DNA of 17,034 bases, taken from positions 1-17,034 of the forward strand of contig CACXDV010000175.1 in NCBI GenBank assembly GCA_902766585.1. The letters run 5' to 3'. Origin of the DNA: an uncultured Ruminococcus sp. (GTDB lineage Bacteria; Bacillota; Clostridia; Oscillospirales; Acutalibacteraceae). The stretch's first letter is position 1; the number at the start of each line of letters is the position of its first letter. The notes beneath the pieces are model-generated. The model searched no databases. It was not told the DNA's origin and saw only the letters and a list, made by a program, of their open reading frames with translations. The position numbers and the translations under genes were made by a program. Shown one piece after another: positions 1 to 8,274 of this stretch.

Positions 1-154
1 AAATTTCTATACTGAAATTAATTATATTATACAGCTAAAAAGATATAATTACAAGGATTTTATTGATTTTTTATAGAAAAATTTTAAATTTTGTCATATT
101 TGGTGTAATACTGATTAAAATTTGTTAAAAATTTGTCAATACATAGAATTTTAC

Positions 155-1813
155 TCAATCAGAGAAAAGATCGAAACATTCTTTGGGCGCATTCCATGGA
201 AGCAAATATTCTGTATCCGGATTTTCACCCATATTTGTAATGTTTTTAAGGAAAAAAGTAAGATATCTTGTCGGATTTAGTTCATTTGCCTCAATAGTTT
301 TTATCACACTGTAAAGCTTTATACTAAAGGCATGACCGGAGGGTGTTTCTATGATCTTTTTACCGTTTTCGCCGTCCGTGAATACTGCTGCCGGATTACA
401 GCACCAACCGTCATCAAGCTCAATACGATAATCGTCAATATATGTAAGCAGTTCTTTTTCATGCTTAAGTATATATTCAAAGATTCTCAGAGTGAAGCCT
501 ATACCGTCCGGAGACCTTCTGTTATCTATAAATTCATGCGCCATGGAAATGATCCTGTCAATTATGGGACGGCATTTTATGCTTCTGAAATGTGATATAA
601 TATCAGGATCCATTCCTGCAACACTTTCCTCCATTCGCAGCAGCTTCTTATACAAATCTGATACTCTCTGTGCGTATGAACCGCCTCTTGCCGATTCGGG
701 AAGATTATCCAAAGCCCTGTCTATAAGCACACCTACCCTCTGCCAGCAAATGGCAAATCTTACACCTCCGGAAAGATTTGAATAATACTCAGGTATACAG
801 GTCTGTATCGTCCCCTTAAAGTTCTTCAGAAAATCCGCAGAAACAGAAGGATCATTATATTCGGCGGAATCAAACAGTATGATCTTTTTCTTATTGAAGT
901 GATCTGTTCTGTATACCCATATATAATAAGCTTTTCCCTTATCAAGCATAAGATTACTCGGACTGAGCGTATGGAGCCTGTACATATATGCTTCCGAATA
1001 GATCAGATCCATTTTTACAAGCTCATCATGCAGCATATCATATAAACGGGTTATCCACTTTTCCCCCGCCTCTCTTATCCATGCAGCCTCTGTCTGACAT
1101 GACAGACGTATGCCATTTTCCTTCCAGCAAAGTTCCTGATATAAAAGAGATTTATTGTTGGTAAACTTCTTTTCAAGAATATCAGCAATTGTCGAAGCGG
1201 AAATGACTTTATTTTCAAGGACAGTATTATTGTATTTTGAATATCCGTAAACATTAGGTCTGATATAACCGCATTTCCTGCAATAAAATCCGCAGAATAT
1301 CATATCCTCATAAACCGCTCTGTCATCAACCAGACTAAAGCTCGACTCGGGATATTCGGATTTTATTTTAAGCTTGGCATTACAGACCGGACAGATCATA
1401 TCCCTTCTGTCATACGTCAGACGGGAGAAAAAGTAATTCTTTTGTTTATCTGATCTGTCATTCGGATACAGCTTTCGCATATAGGAAACTAAATTGTTAT
1501 ATTCGATCTCCGGGTTAATATGAGCGCCTTCTTCAAATTCGGATGTATGGATCTCCTTTCTGTCTGTAATCAGCTCAACTTCATTAATTATTCTGTCGAA
1601 CCGGTCGGCGATCATATTGATTTTTTCCTCACGCGAAGCTCTTGCTATCATTCTCAGTTTAACGACTTCTTCATTCAGCTCATCATTTTCTTGTTTCTTT
1701 TCAAGAAATTTCTCTTTATAAAAGAAATACTTCGTTTCGTTCTGAATAAGTCTTTCATATTCTTTTTTAGTGATGGTGATTGACAAAGCCTTTTTCTTTT
1801 CTTCTGTAAGCAT
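155..1813 (-). CDS. IS66-family transposase-derived protein lacking the DDE catalytic residues
   Basis: Seen: a 552-residue intact frame (from ATG) with the full IS66 TnpC layout. Residues about 15-60 are Lys/Glu-rich and likely coiled coil. A zinc finger of the zf-IS66 kind uses C141xxC144, C174, C178xxC181. Next comes the family block GIRLSxQT (about 234-241), then WVYRT (299-303), CW (356-357), YSVIKTIEANELNP near 501-514 and a terminal LLPWN (537-541). The catalytic positions are replaced: HADET reads YSEAY (E274 for Asp), the TDGY block reads TCIP (C339 for Asp) and the NNxxERAIR block reads DGWCCNPAA (C472 for Glu). The CWAH motif reads CWQR. Known: IS66 TnpC is a DDE transposase expressed with TnpA and TnpB, neither of which is seen here. 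Inferred: an inactive, probably domesticated DNA-binding protein. A TTG five codons upstream is possible, but ATG aligns better with a typical MLTEE start. No Shine-Dalgarno is visible. It stands alone downstream of the purD terminator. Confidence 0.85.
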   Translation of the reverse strand: MLTEEKKKALSITITKKEYERLIQNETKYFFYKEKFLEKKQENDELNEEVVKLRMIARASREEKINMIADRFDRIINEVELITDRKEIHTSEFEEGAHINPEIEYNNLVSYMRKLYPNDRSDKQKNYFFSRLTYDRRDMICPVCNAKLKIKSEYPESSFSLVDDRAVYEDMIFCGFYCRKCGYIRPNVYGYSKYNNTVLENKVISASTIADILEKKFTNNKSLLYQELCWKENGIRLSCQTEAAWIREAGEKWITRLYDMLHDELVKMDLIYSEAYMYRLHTLSPSNLMLDKGKAYYIWVYRTDHFNKKKIILFDSAEYNDPSVSADFLKNFKGTIQTCIPEYYSNLSGGVRFAICWQRVGVLIDRALDNLPESARGGSYAQRVSDLYKKLLRMEESVAGMDPDIISHFRSIKCRPIIDRIISMAHEFIDNRRSPDGIGFTLRIFEYILKHEKELLTYIDDYRIELDDGWCCNPAAVFTDGENGKKIIETPSGHAFSIKLYSVIKTIEANELNPTRYLTFFLKNITNMGENPDTEYLLPWNAPKECFDLFSD

Positions 1814-1819
1814 GATAAT

Positions 1820-1825
1820 ATTATA
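1820..1825 (-). promoter_or_regulatory. Possible -10 box immediately before the IS66-like gene (leaderless start)
   Basis: A perfect TATAAT lies on the minus strand six bases before the ATG at 1813, so transcription would begin at about the start codon. No good -35 is seen at 16-18 bases spacing, and no GGAGG-like site precedes the ATG. The surrounding DNA is very AT-rich, so a chance match is possible. Confidence 0.35.
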
Positions 1826-1901
1826 CAACAGCTTTCAATAAAAGTATATATTTTTTGTAATAATATTATTGAAAAATTCAGGTTGAAAAGAAAAATTTTG
1901 T

Positions 1902-1937
1902 AAAAAATAAGACTTCACCAGATAAAGTGAAGTCTTA
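1902..1937 (-). terminator. Rho-independent terminator of the pur operon
   Basis: A perfect 11-bp inverted repeat (1908-1918 with 1927-1937, arm TAAGACTTCAC) has an 8-base loop and is followed on the minus strand by TTTTTT (1907-1902). It sits 9 bases beyond the purD stop. The run of A/T at the arm ends would let it work weakly in either direction. Confidence 0.9.
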
Positions 1938-1946
1938 AATCAGTTA

Positions 1947-3212
1947 TTATTTGGTTTTTCCAATATCCTTGCGGTAATGAGCGCCGTCAAAGGTTATTTT
2001 TTCTACTGCTGAATATGCTTTGGCAAGTGCTTCATCAAGAGTTTTGCCTGATGCTGTAATGCCAAGAACACGTCCGCCGTTGGTATAGAATTTTCCGTTT
2101 TCAAGCTTTGTACCTGCATGATAAACAGTTGCACCCTCTACCTGACCATTATCATCAAGTCCGCTGATTTCAAGTCCCTTTGGATATGAAAGAGGATATC
2201 CCCCGGATGCCATTACAACACAAGCTGCTGCATCCTCGCTCCACTCAATATCAAGCTCACCGAGCTTTTCATCTATGACAGCTTCAATAATATCAACAAG
2301 ATCGGTCTTAAGTCTCGGAAGTACAACCTGAGCCTCCGGATCACCAAAACGCGCATTGTATTCAATTACCTTCGGACCGTTCGGTGTGATCATAAGACCA
2401 AAATACAGACATCCCTTAAATGGACGGCCTTCGCTGTTCATAGCTGCAATTGTCGGCTCAAAAATAGTCTTGCGGCAGATCTCAGCGATCTCATCCGTAT
2501 AATAAGGATTAGGGCTTATTGTACCCATTCCGCCTGTATTAAGTCCTTCATCATTGTCATAGGCTCTTTTGTGATCCTTTGATGAAACCATTGGCTTTAC
2601 AACCTTGCCGTCTGTAAAGGCAAGAACAGATACCTCGGGACCGGTAAGAAATTCTTCGACAACAACATTGTTTCCTGAATCTCCGAATTTCTTATCCTCC
2701 ATTATTTCCTTAACGGCAGCCTGAGCTTCATTTCTATCAAGAGCAATAATGACACCCTTTCCAAGCGCAAGACCGTCTGCCTTTATAACAACAGGATAAC
2801 GATTCTTTGAATCAATGTATTCCATTACCTTGGAGGGATCGTCAAAAACCTCATAATCCGCTGTAGGAATACCATATTTTTTCATAAGATTCTTAGAGAA
2901 AACCTTACTGCTTTCAATTATTGCGGCATTTGCCTTCGGACCGAATGCGCGTATTCCCTTTTCGTTAAGCGCATCAACCATACCGGCAGCCAACGGATCA
3001 TCAGGCGCAACAAATACTATATCAATATTATTTTTCAGTGCGAAATCAGATATGCCCTCTTTATCCATAGCGCCAATGCTCACACATTCCGCATCCCTTG
3101 ATATACCGCCGTTGCCCGGAGCTGCATATATCTTATCTACTCTCGGGCTTTCTTTAAGCTTTCTTATTATTGTATGCTCTCTTCCGCCGCTTCCAACTAC
3201 AAGAATCTTCAT
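1947..3212 (-). CDS. purD: Phosphoribosylamine-glycine ligase (GAR synthetase)
   Basis: Joins phosphoribosylamine and glycine with ATP to make glycinamide ribotide, the second step of purine synthesis, in the cytoplasm. The 421-residue product has the usual family length. The N-terminal GSGGREHT loop (residues 7-14) is present, then APDDPLAAGMVDAL. An ATP-grasp core ends in VIEYNARFGDPE near residue 280, which supplies the Mg-ATP ligands. A C-terminal domain follows, with the YHAGT block. The start is the ATG at 3212 because CGGAGGT lies seven bases upstream; a TTG at 3230 would extend the frame but overlaps the purH stop and lies before the ribosome binding site. It is the last gene of the purE-F-M-N-O-H-D operon, 14 bases after purH, and is followed by a terminator. 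Confidence 0.97.
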   Translation of the reverse strand: MKILVVGSGGREHTIIRKLKESPRVDKIYAAPGNGGISRDAECVSIGAMDKEGISDFALKNNIDIVFVAPDDPLAAGMVDALNEKGIRAFGPKANAAIIESSKVFSKNLMKKYGIPTADYEVFDDPSKVMEYIDSKNRYPVVIKADGLALGKGVIIALDRNEAQAAVKEIMEDKKFGDSGNNVVVEEFLTGPEVSVLAFTDGKVVKPMVSSKDHKRAYDNDEGLNTGGMGTISPNPYYTDEIAEICRKTIFEPTIAAMNSEGRPFKGCLYFGLMITPNGPKVIEYNARFGDPEAQVVLPRLKTDLVDIIEAVIDEKLGELDIEWSEDAAACVVMASGGYPLSYPKGLEISGLDDNGQVEGATVYHAGTKLENGKFYTNGGRVLGITASGKTLDEALAKAYSAVEKITFDGAHYRKDIGKTK

Positions 3213-3226
3213 ATTCAGACCTCCGA

Positions 3227-4402
3227 TCAATGATGGAACAGACGAATGCCTGTAAATGCCATTGTCATGCCGTATTTATTGCAGGTGTCAATAACATTAT
3301 CATCGCGTATGGAACCGCCCGGCTGAGCAATAAACTCTACGCCGCTTCTCTTTGCTCTTTCAATATTGTCGCCGAAGGGGAAAAATGCATCTGATCCGAG
3401 TGATACACCGCTGAAAGTAGCAAGCCATGCTTTTTTCTCTTCTCTTGTGAGAGGCTCCGGCTTTGTCTTGAAGAACTGCTCCCAAATGCCGTCTGCAAGC
3501 ACATCCTCATAATCATCGGAAATATATACATCTATTGTATTGTCTCTGTCCGGTCTGCGGATATCATCACGGAAGGGAAGCGCAAGTACCTTCGGATTCT
3601 GTCTGAGGTACCAGATATCAGCCTTGTTTCCTGCAAGTCTTGTACAGTGTATACGCGACTGCTGACCGGCACCTACACCTATAGCCTGACCGTCCTTAGC
3701 ATAGCATACAGAATTTGACTGTGTATACTTAAGAGTAATGAGAGCGATAATAAGATCTCTCTTTGCTTCCTCAGTAAGTGTCTTGTTCTCGGTAACGATA
3801 TTCTTGAGCATATCGGCATCAATTTTAAGGTCATTTCTTCCCTGCTCAAAGGTTATTCCATAAACCTGCTTATGCTCAATTGCAGCGGGAACATATTCTG
3901 TATTCATCTTTACAACATTGTATGTACCCTTGCGCTTTGATTTGAGTATCTCAAGCGCTTCATCTGTATAATCAGGAGCAATTATACCGTCTGATACCTC
4001 TCTCTGCAAAAGGAGTGCAGTTGCCTTATCACATGTATCTGAAAGCGCTACCCAGTCACCGTAAGATGACATTCTGTCGGCACCCCTTGCCTTTGCATAT
4101 GCGCTTGCAATAGGAGTAAGCTCAAGATCGTCAACAAAATAAATCTTCTTGAGCGTATCGGAAAGCTCGGTTGCAACTGCTGCACCTGCGGGACTGACGT
4201 GCTTAAAGGATGCAGCTGCGGGAAGACCTGTAGCTGCCTTAAGCTCTGTTACAAGCTGCCAGCTGTTGAAGGCATCAAGAAAATTGATATAACCAGGTCT
4301 GCCGTTAAGAACAGTTACCGGAAGCTCGGAACCGTCCTCCATAAAAATCTTCGACGGCTTCTGATTGGGATTACAGCCGTATTTGAGTTCAAGCTCGTTC
4401 AT
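3227..4402 (-). CDS. purH: Stand-alone AICAR transformylase (PurH without the cyclohydrolase domain)
   Basis: Transfers a formyl group from 10-formyl-tetrahydrofolate to AICAR, giving FAICAR. In most bacteria this domain is the C-terminal two thirds of bifunctional PurH (about 510-530 residues). Here the protein is only 391 residues and begins directly at the transformylase domain. The catalytic pair K67-H68 lies in SFKHVSPAGAA, with QSNSVCYAKDGQ and GAGQQSRI further on and the typical RLFHH carboxyl end. The missing IMP cyclohydrolase activity is supplied by the PF07826-type gene 17 bases upstream. This is a known clostridial arrangement. The start is ATG with AAAGGGG upstream. The TGA stop lies 14 bases before purD. 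Confidence 0.95.
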   Translation of the reverse strand: MNELELKYGCNPNQKPSKIFMEDGSELPVTVLNGRPGYINFLDAFNSWQLVTELKAATGLPAAASFKHVSPAGAAVATELSDTLKKIYFVDDLELTPIASAYAKARGADRMSSYGDWVALSDTCDKATALLLQREVSDGIIAPDYTDEALEILKSKRKGTYNVVKMNTEYVPAAIEHKQVYGITFEQGRNDLKIDADMLKNIVTENKTLTEEAKRDLIIALITLKYTQSNSVCYAKDGQAIGVGAGQQSRIHCTRLAGNKADIWYLRQNPKVLALPFRDDIRRPDRDNTIDVYISDDYEDVLADGIWEQFFKTKPEPLTREEKKAWLATFSGVSLGSDAFFPFGDNIERAKRSGVEFIAQPGGSIRDDNVIDTCNKYGMTMAFTGIRLFHH

Positions 4403-4419
4403 TTTGAAAATCCCCTTTC

Positions 4420-5127
4420 TTACTTATTCTTGTTTACTATTCTGTCTTCAAATTCTCCTGATGCAAGATCAATAAATCTTGTATAGAGAGAAACCTTATT
4501 ATCTTCATTGAGGGCGTTCCAGACATTTTCCGTAAATGTATCTATATCGCCCTTGATATCAACAAGTGTAGGCTCACCTTCAAATGAAGGAATAGGATTG
4601 CCGTCACATTTGTAGGTATGAATGAAATGTCCCTCACCTGCTATCGGCTGAGCATATTCATAGAAAAATCTGAGCGCGGATTCTTCTCTTCCCTCGTTGC
4701 TTTTAAGTATTGACATTTTATATGAAAAATCACCGTCGGCAAATTCAAGTATTCCTGAAATTCTCGGAGTGAAATTCGGTGGATCAGGCTCAAATGTCCT
4801 TGTTCTGAGAGCATCCTCAAAGCTTTTGCCTTCAAGAATAAAATCTCTTACTGTATCTGTCTGATCTCCGTTTGTTACAACCGTAGCCTTTTCCATTGTA
4901 CGAACCGGAGCATAGATGATAAGAGAAGGATCGGAAAGCATTGAAGGATCAAATGCCTGTGTTTTAAGATCCTTTCCTTCAGCAACAAATACTCTGTTTC
5001 TGCTGTTTACGCTTCTGCCCATAATAAAATATCCGATAACAGCCTTTTTGCCGTCTTCGCTCCTGCCGATGATTATTCCTCTGCCGGGGTATGTAGTAGA
5101 GGATATTTCTTTAACTAAATCTGTCAT
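4420..5127 (-). CDS. purO: IMP cyclohydrolase, PurO type (PF07826)
   Basis: Closes the ring of FAICAR to give IMP, the last step of the pathway. The 235-residue protein resembles the archaeal PurO family, not the MGS-fold cyclohydrolase half of PurH. Visible family signatures are YPGRGIIIGR near residues 13-22, a SVNSRNR segment, VVTNGDQTDT (about 83-92, matching the archaeal VVSNGSHTDT) and NFTPRISG. Placement directly between purN and the transformylase-only purH fits the role. The start is ATG with AAGGAAG about 6 bases upstream. The gap is 15 bases from purN and 17 to purH. The symbol purO is by homology; many annotations simply say IMP cyclohydrolase. Confidence 0.9.
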   Translation of the reverse strand: MTDLVKEISSTTYPGRGIIIGRSEDGKKAVIGYFIMGRSVNSRNRVFVAEGKDLKTQAFDPSMLSDPSLIIYAPVRTMEKATVVTNGDQTDTVRDFILEGKSFEDALRTRTFEPDPPNFTPRISGILEFADGDFSYKMSILKSNEGREESALRFFYEYAQPIAGEGHFIHTYKCDGNPIPSFEGEPTLVDIKGDIDTFTENVWNALNEDNKVSLYTRFIDLASGEFEDRIVNKNK

Positions 5128-5142
5128 GTCTGTCTTCCTTTC

Positions 5143-5769
5143 TTAATCCTTGATACGAACAGTATTTCCGGTAACCTCAAGCTTATCCTCACAGAAAAGC
5201 GAAACAGCCTGCGGGAGTATTTTCCATTCAGCCTGCTCCATTACCCTTCTCTGCAATACCTCAGGCGTATCGCCGTATTCAACTGCAACTGCCTTCTGAA
5301 GTATTATCGGACCGCCGTCACATACCTCAGTTACAAAATGAACTGTCGCTCCAGTAAGCTTAACACCCTTTTTAAGAGCTTCCTCATGTACCCTGAGTCC
5401 ATAATAGCCCTTTCCACAAAAGCTTGGTATAAGCGCCGGATGAACATTCATCATTTTATTCGGATAAGCCTTTACCACAAGCTCATCAAGAATAGTCATA
5501 AAGCCTGCATATACTACAAGATCAGCTTTTTCCTAATTAAGAGCAGTAAGAATAGCTTTGCTGTAGGTCACACTGTCCGAATAGTCCTTTCGGGGAATCA
5601 CTCTTGTGCCTATTCCGTGCTTTTTGGCGCGTTCAAGAGCAAATGCGCCTTCCTTTGAGGAAATGACACAGGTGATCCTGCCGTTTTTTATGATACCGCT
5701 TTCCTGAGCATCGATCAATGCCTGTAAATTTGTTCCTCCGCCCGAAACAAGAACTACAATATTTTTCAT
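5143..5769 (-). pseudogene. purN: GAR transformylase (purN) interrupted by one in-frame TAG
   Basis: PurN formylates glycinamide ribotide using 10-formyl-tetrahydrofolate. Read from ATG 5769 (AAGGAAG upstream) to TAA 5143, the frame has 208 codons, the normal PurN length, with a single internal TAG at codon 79 (5533-5535). Before it lies the phosphate-binding VLVSGGGTNLQALID. Directly after it, in the same frame, lie EKADLVVYAGFM and the catalytic set N108, H110 (MNVHPALIP) and D151 (VCDGGPI). There is no frameshift and no other damage. The 78-residue N-terminal fragment lacks the catalytic residues. An internal ATG at codon 91 (5499) opens 118 codons but has no convincing ribosome binding site. 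Explanations: a recent nonsense mutation, amber suppression or read-through, or a base-call error. TAG is used as a true stop elsewhere in the window, which argues against reassignment. A formate-dependent PurT elsewhere could replace the activity. Confidence 0.85.
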
Positions 5770-5794
5770 ATGTCTACTTCCTTTCGGTACGGTA

Positions 5795-6835
5795 TCAGTA
5801 TTCTATAATTACGCCTTCGTCGCTTTCAACAAGCTCACCGAGAACATATGCCTGCTCTCCTGCCGAGTTGAGCACCTCAACAGCCTTATCAGCATCATTT
5901 TTATCAACTGAAACGATCATGCCGATACCCATATTGAAGGTGTTGAACATATCTCTCTCGGGAATATTTCCTGTTTTTGCAATAAGATCAAAGATCGGAA
6001 GAACCTGAACATTACTGCGCTTTATCTTAGCAGAAAGTCCCTTCGGAAGCGAACGCGGAATATTCTCATAGAAGCCTCCGCCTGTAATGTGAGAAATCGA
6101 CTTAACCTTAACGCTGTCTATCAGCTTCATTATTGCTTTGACATATATTCTCGTAGGTGTAAGAAGAGCTTCTCCGAGTGTCATGCCAAGCTCATCATAA
6201 TATCCTGAAATGCTTTCCTTTGTGCTGATATCAAAGACCTTGCGAACCAAAGAAAAACCGTTTGAATGTACACCGCTTGATTTAATTGCTATAAGCACAT
6301 CCCCTGCCTTCTGTGAATCAGGCTGGAGGATCTTTGCTTTATCAACAACGCCTACCGAAAAGCCTGCAAGGTCATAATCATCCTCAGGCATCATTCCGGG
6401 ATGCTCCGCCGTTTCACCGCCAATAAGCGAACACTCGCTCTGTACGCATCCTTCTGCTACACCCTTTACTATCTCGGCTACCTTCTCAGGATAGTTTTTT
6501 CCAATTGCAATATAATCAAGGAAGAACTGCGGTTTTGCGCCACAGCATATTATATCGTTTACACACATAGCAACACAGTCAATTCCGATCGTGTCATGCT
6601 TATCAAGAAGCATAGCGATCTTAAGCTTCGTTCCAACACCGTCTGTACCGGAAACAAGCACAGGATGCTCCATTCCTGTCGTATCGACCTCAAAAAGACC
6701 GCCAAAACCGCCTATTCCGGCAAGAACTCCCTTTGTGAATGTTCTTGCAACGTGCTCCTTCATAAGCTCAACTGATTTATAGCCAGCAGTTACGTCAACT
6801 CCTGCTGCTTTATAACTGTCACTAAAGCTTTTCAT
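5795..6835 (-). CDS. purM: Phosphoribosylformylglycinamidine cyclo-ligase (AIR synthetase)
   Basis: Uses ATP to close the imidazole ring, turning FGAM into AIR, in the cytoplasm. The 346 residues match the usual PurM length. Typical segments are GVDVTAGYKSVELMK near the start, GIGGFGGLFEV (about 41-51), LVSGTDGVGTKLKIA, the GGETAEHPGMMP loop (about 138-149) and ITGGGFYENIPR (about 251-262). The start is ATG 6835, preceded by a strong AAGGAGG that overlaps the TAA of purF, so the two genes are tightly coupled (11-base gap). The TGA stop is 25 bases before purN. Confidence 0.97.
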   Translation of the reverse strand: MKSFSDSYKAAGVDVTAGYKSVELMKEHVARTFTKGVLAGIGGFGGLFEVDTTGMEHPVLVSGTDGVGTKLKIAMLLDKHDTIGIDCVAMCVNDIICCGAKPQFFLDYIAIGKNYPEKVAEIVKGVAEGCVQSECSLIGGETAEHPGMMPEDDYDLAGFSVGVVDKAKILQPDSQKAGDVLIAIKSSGVHSNGFSLVRKVFDISTKESISGYYDELGMTLGEALLTPTRIYVKAIMKLIDSVKVKSISHITGGGFYENIPRSLPKGLSAKIKRSNVQVLPIFDLIAKTGNIPERDMFNTFNMGIGMIVSVDKNDADKAVEVLNSAGEQAYVLGELVESDEGVIIEY

Positions 6836-6846
6836 AATAAACCTCC

Positions 6847-8259
6847 TTATTTTATCTTCTGCTGATACTTGTCTTCTCTTGTAGCGTTTGAAACATCAAG
6901 AGGATAATTTCCTGTAAAGCAAGCATCACAGAATCCAAGATGACATTCCTTTGTGATCTGCGGAAGACTTTCGACAGACAGAAAGCCCAGAGAATCGGCA
7001 CCAATGTACCTGCATATCTCATCGGCAGTTTTTGTTGCTGCGATAAGATCCTCTTTAGGCGTAGTATCGCTCGTAAGATAACAGGGATTCTTAAACATAG
7101 GAGAAGCTATTCTCATATGCACCTCGCTTGCTCCTGCACGTCTCAGAAGATCAACTATATGCCTGCTCGTCTTACCCTTAAGGATAGAGTCATCAATAAC
7201 AATAACTCTTTTTCCCTCAACATTGTTTTTAAGTGCATTCAGCTTAATACGCATAAGATATTCTGTATTACGCTTTCTGTTATTGAACGCACGACCGATA
7301 TATTTGTTCTTTATAAGTCCCGTTGCATACTTTATCCCTGATTCCACAGCATATCCGATAGCGGATTCTATTCCGCAGTCAGGTACACCGCATACGATAT
7401 CCGCATCAACAGGGTGCTGCTGAGCAAGAAGCTCGCCTGCTCTTTGCCTTGCCATATTAACGGATACCCCATCAAGAACACTGTCCGGACGGGAAAAATA
7501 TACATATTCAAAAAGACAAAGCGCTGTTTTGCCTCCGCATCTTTCATTATAGCTATGGAGACCTTCACTGTCCACAACTACCATTTCACCGGGTTCAACA
7601 TCTCTGATAAACTCTCCGCCCATGCTGTCAAAAACACAGGATTCAGATGCAAAAACAAAGCTGCTGCCGATCTTTCCTATACACAACGGACGTATGCCCA
7701 TAGGATCACGGACACCGATAAGCTTGCTCGGTGACATCATAACTATCGCATACGCGCCCTTAAGCTGGGAAACAGCTGTCTGAACCGCTTCCTCTATCGT
7801 AGCGGTATTTATTCTTGCGCGGGCTATGAGATAAGAAATTATTTCCGTATCTCCGTTTGACTGAAAAATAGCTGCGCCCTGATTAAGATCGTCACGAAGC
7901 TGCTGATAATTTGTCAATGTTCCGTTGATACAAATAGCAAGCTGACCTTTGACATACCTCATAACAAGAGGAGCAAGATTTTCATGGTCAACAGCCTCGC
8001 CTGAAGAATATTTTACATGACCAAGTGCAATAGTGCCGTTGCCAAGTCTTGCAAGCTCCTTTTCGGGAAGCGCTTCGGGTATCATTCCGAAATCCTTATA
8101 GTGAACTATTTTTCCGCCTTTATTTACTGCAATTCCGGCGCCGACCTGTCCCCTGTGCTGCAGCGCATAGAGAGCAAGATATGTTTCTTCAACAATATCG
8201 GTATCATCATCAAATTTATAGATACCGAATACTCCGCATTCATCTCGTAATTCGGACAT
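6847..8259 (-). CDS. purF: Amidophosphoribosyltransferase, divergent form
   Basis: First committed step: PRPP plus glutamine gives phosphoribosylamine. The 470-residue protein has a 7-residue propeptide before the nucleophile C8 (DECGVFGI), an N-terminal glutamine amidotransferase domain (about 8-230) and a C-terminal phosphoribosyltransferase domain with the PRPP loop VIDDSILKGKTS (354-365). Cysteines C248, C393, C444 and C447 fall where the Bacillus-type enzyme binds its 4Fe-4S cluster. Oddities: the usual HRGQE reads HRGQV (V39), and the arginine of the GHxRY motif that contacts glutamine is K83. N112-G113 and D137 of the glutamine site are kept. Second gene of the operon, 15 bases after purE, with AAGGGG before the ATG. 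Confident as a PurF-family enzyme; efficiency with glutamine is uncertain. Confidence 0.95.
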   Translation of the reverse strand: MSELRDECGVFGIYKFDDDTDIVEETYLALYALQHRGQVGAGIAVNKGGKIVHYKDFGMIPEALPEKELARLGNGTIALGHVKYSSGEAVDHENLAPLVMRYVKGQLAICINGTLTNYQQLRDDLNQGAAIFQSNGDTEIISYLIARARINTATIEEAVQTAVSQLKGAYAIVMMSPSKLIGVRDPMGIRPLCIGKIGSSFVFASESCVFDSMGGEFIRDVEPGEMVVVDSEGLHSYNERCGGKTALCLFEYVYFSRPDSVLDGVSVNMARQRAGELLAQQHPVDADIVCGVPDCGIESAIGYAVESGIKYATGLIKNKYIGRAFNNRKRNTEYLMRIKLNALKNNVEGKRVIVIDDSILKGKTSRHIVDLLRRAGASEVHMRIASPMFKNPCYLTSDTTPKEDLIAATKTADEICRYIGADSLGFLSVESLPQITKECHLGFCDACFTGNYPLDVSNATREDKYQQKIK

Positions 8260-8274
8260 ATTATTACCCCTTAA

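Noticed and set aside
1..154. IS66 terminal repeat, promoter or terminator in the AT-rich left edge
   Set aside because: No GC-rich hairpin or IS66-like end is seen. A minus-strand TTGACA at 134-139 lacks a -10 at suitable spacing. Only AT-rich spacer can be supported.
1814..1828. Start of the IS66-like gene at TTG 1828
   Set aside because: It adds only five residues, has no ribosome binding site and would overlap the candidate -10 box. The ATG at 1813 is the more natural start.
3213..3230. Start of purD at TTG 3230
   Set aside because: It would place the start before the GGAGG site and inside the end of purH. The ATG at 3212 gives the standard PurD N-terminus.
5143..5769. Reassignment of TAG to an amino acid throughout the genome, to explain purN
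   Set aside because: Both ABC exporter genes end in TAG. One overlaps the next gene's ribosome binding site and the other runs straight into a terminator hairpin, so TAG is acting as a stop.
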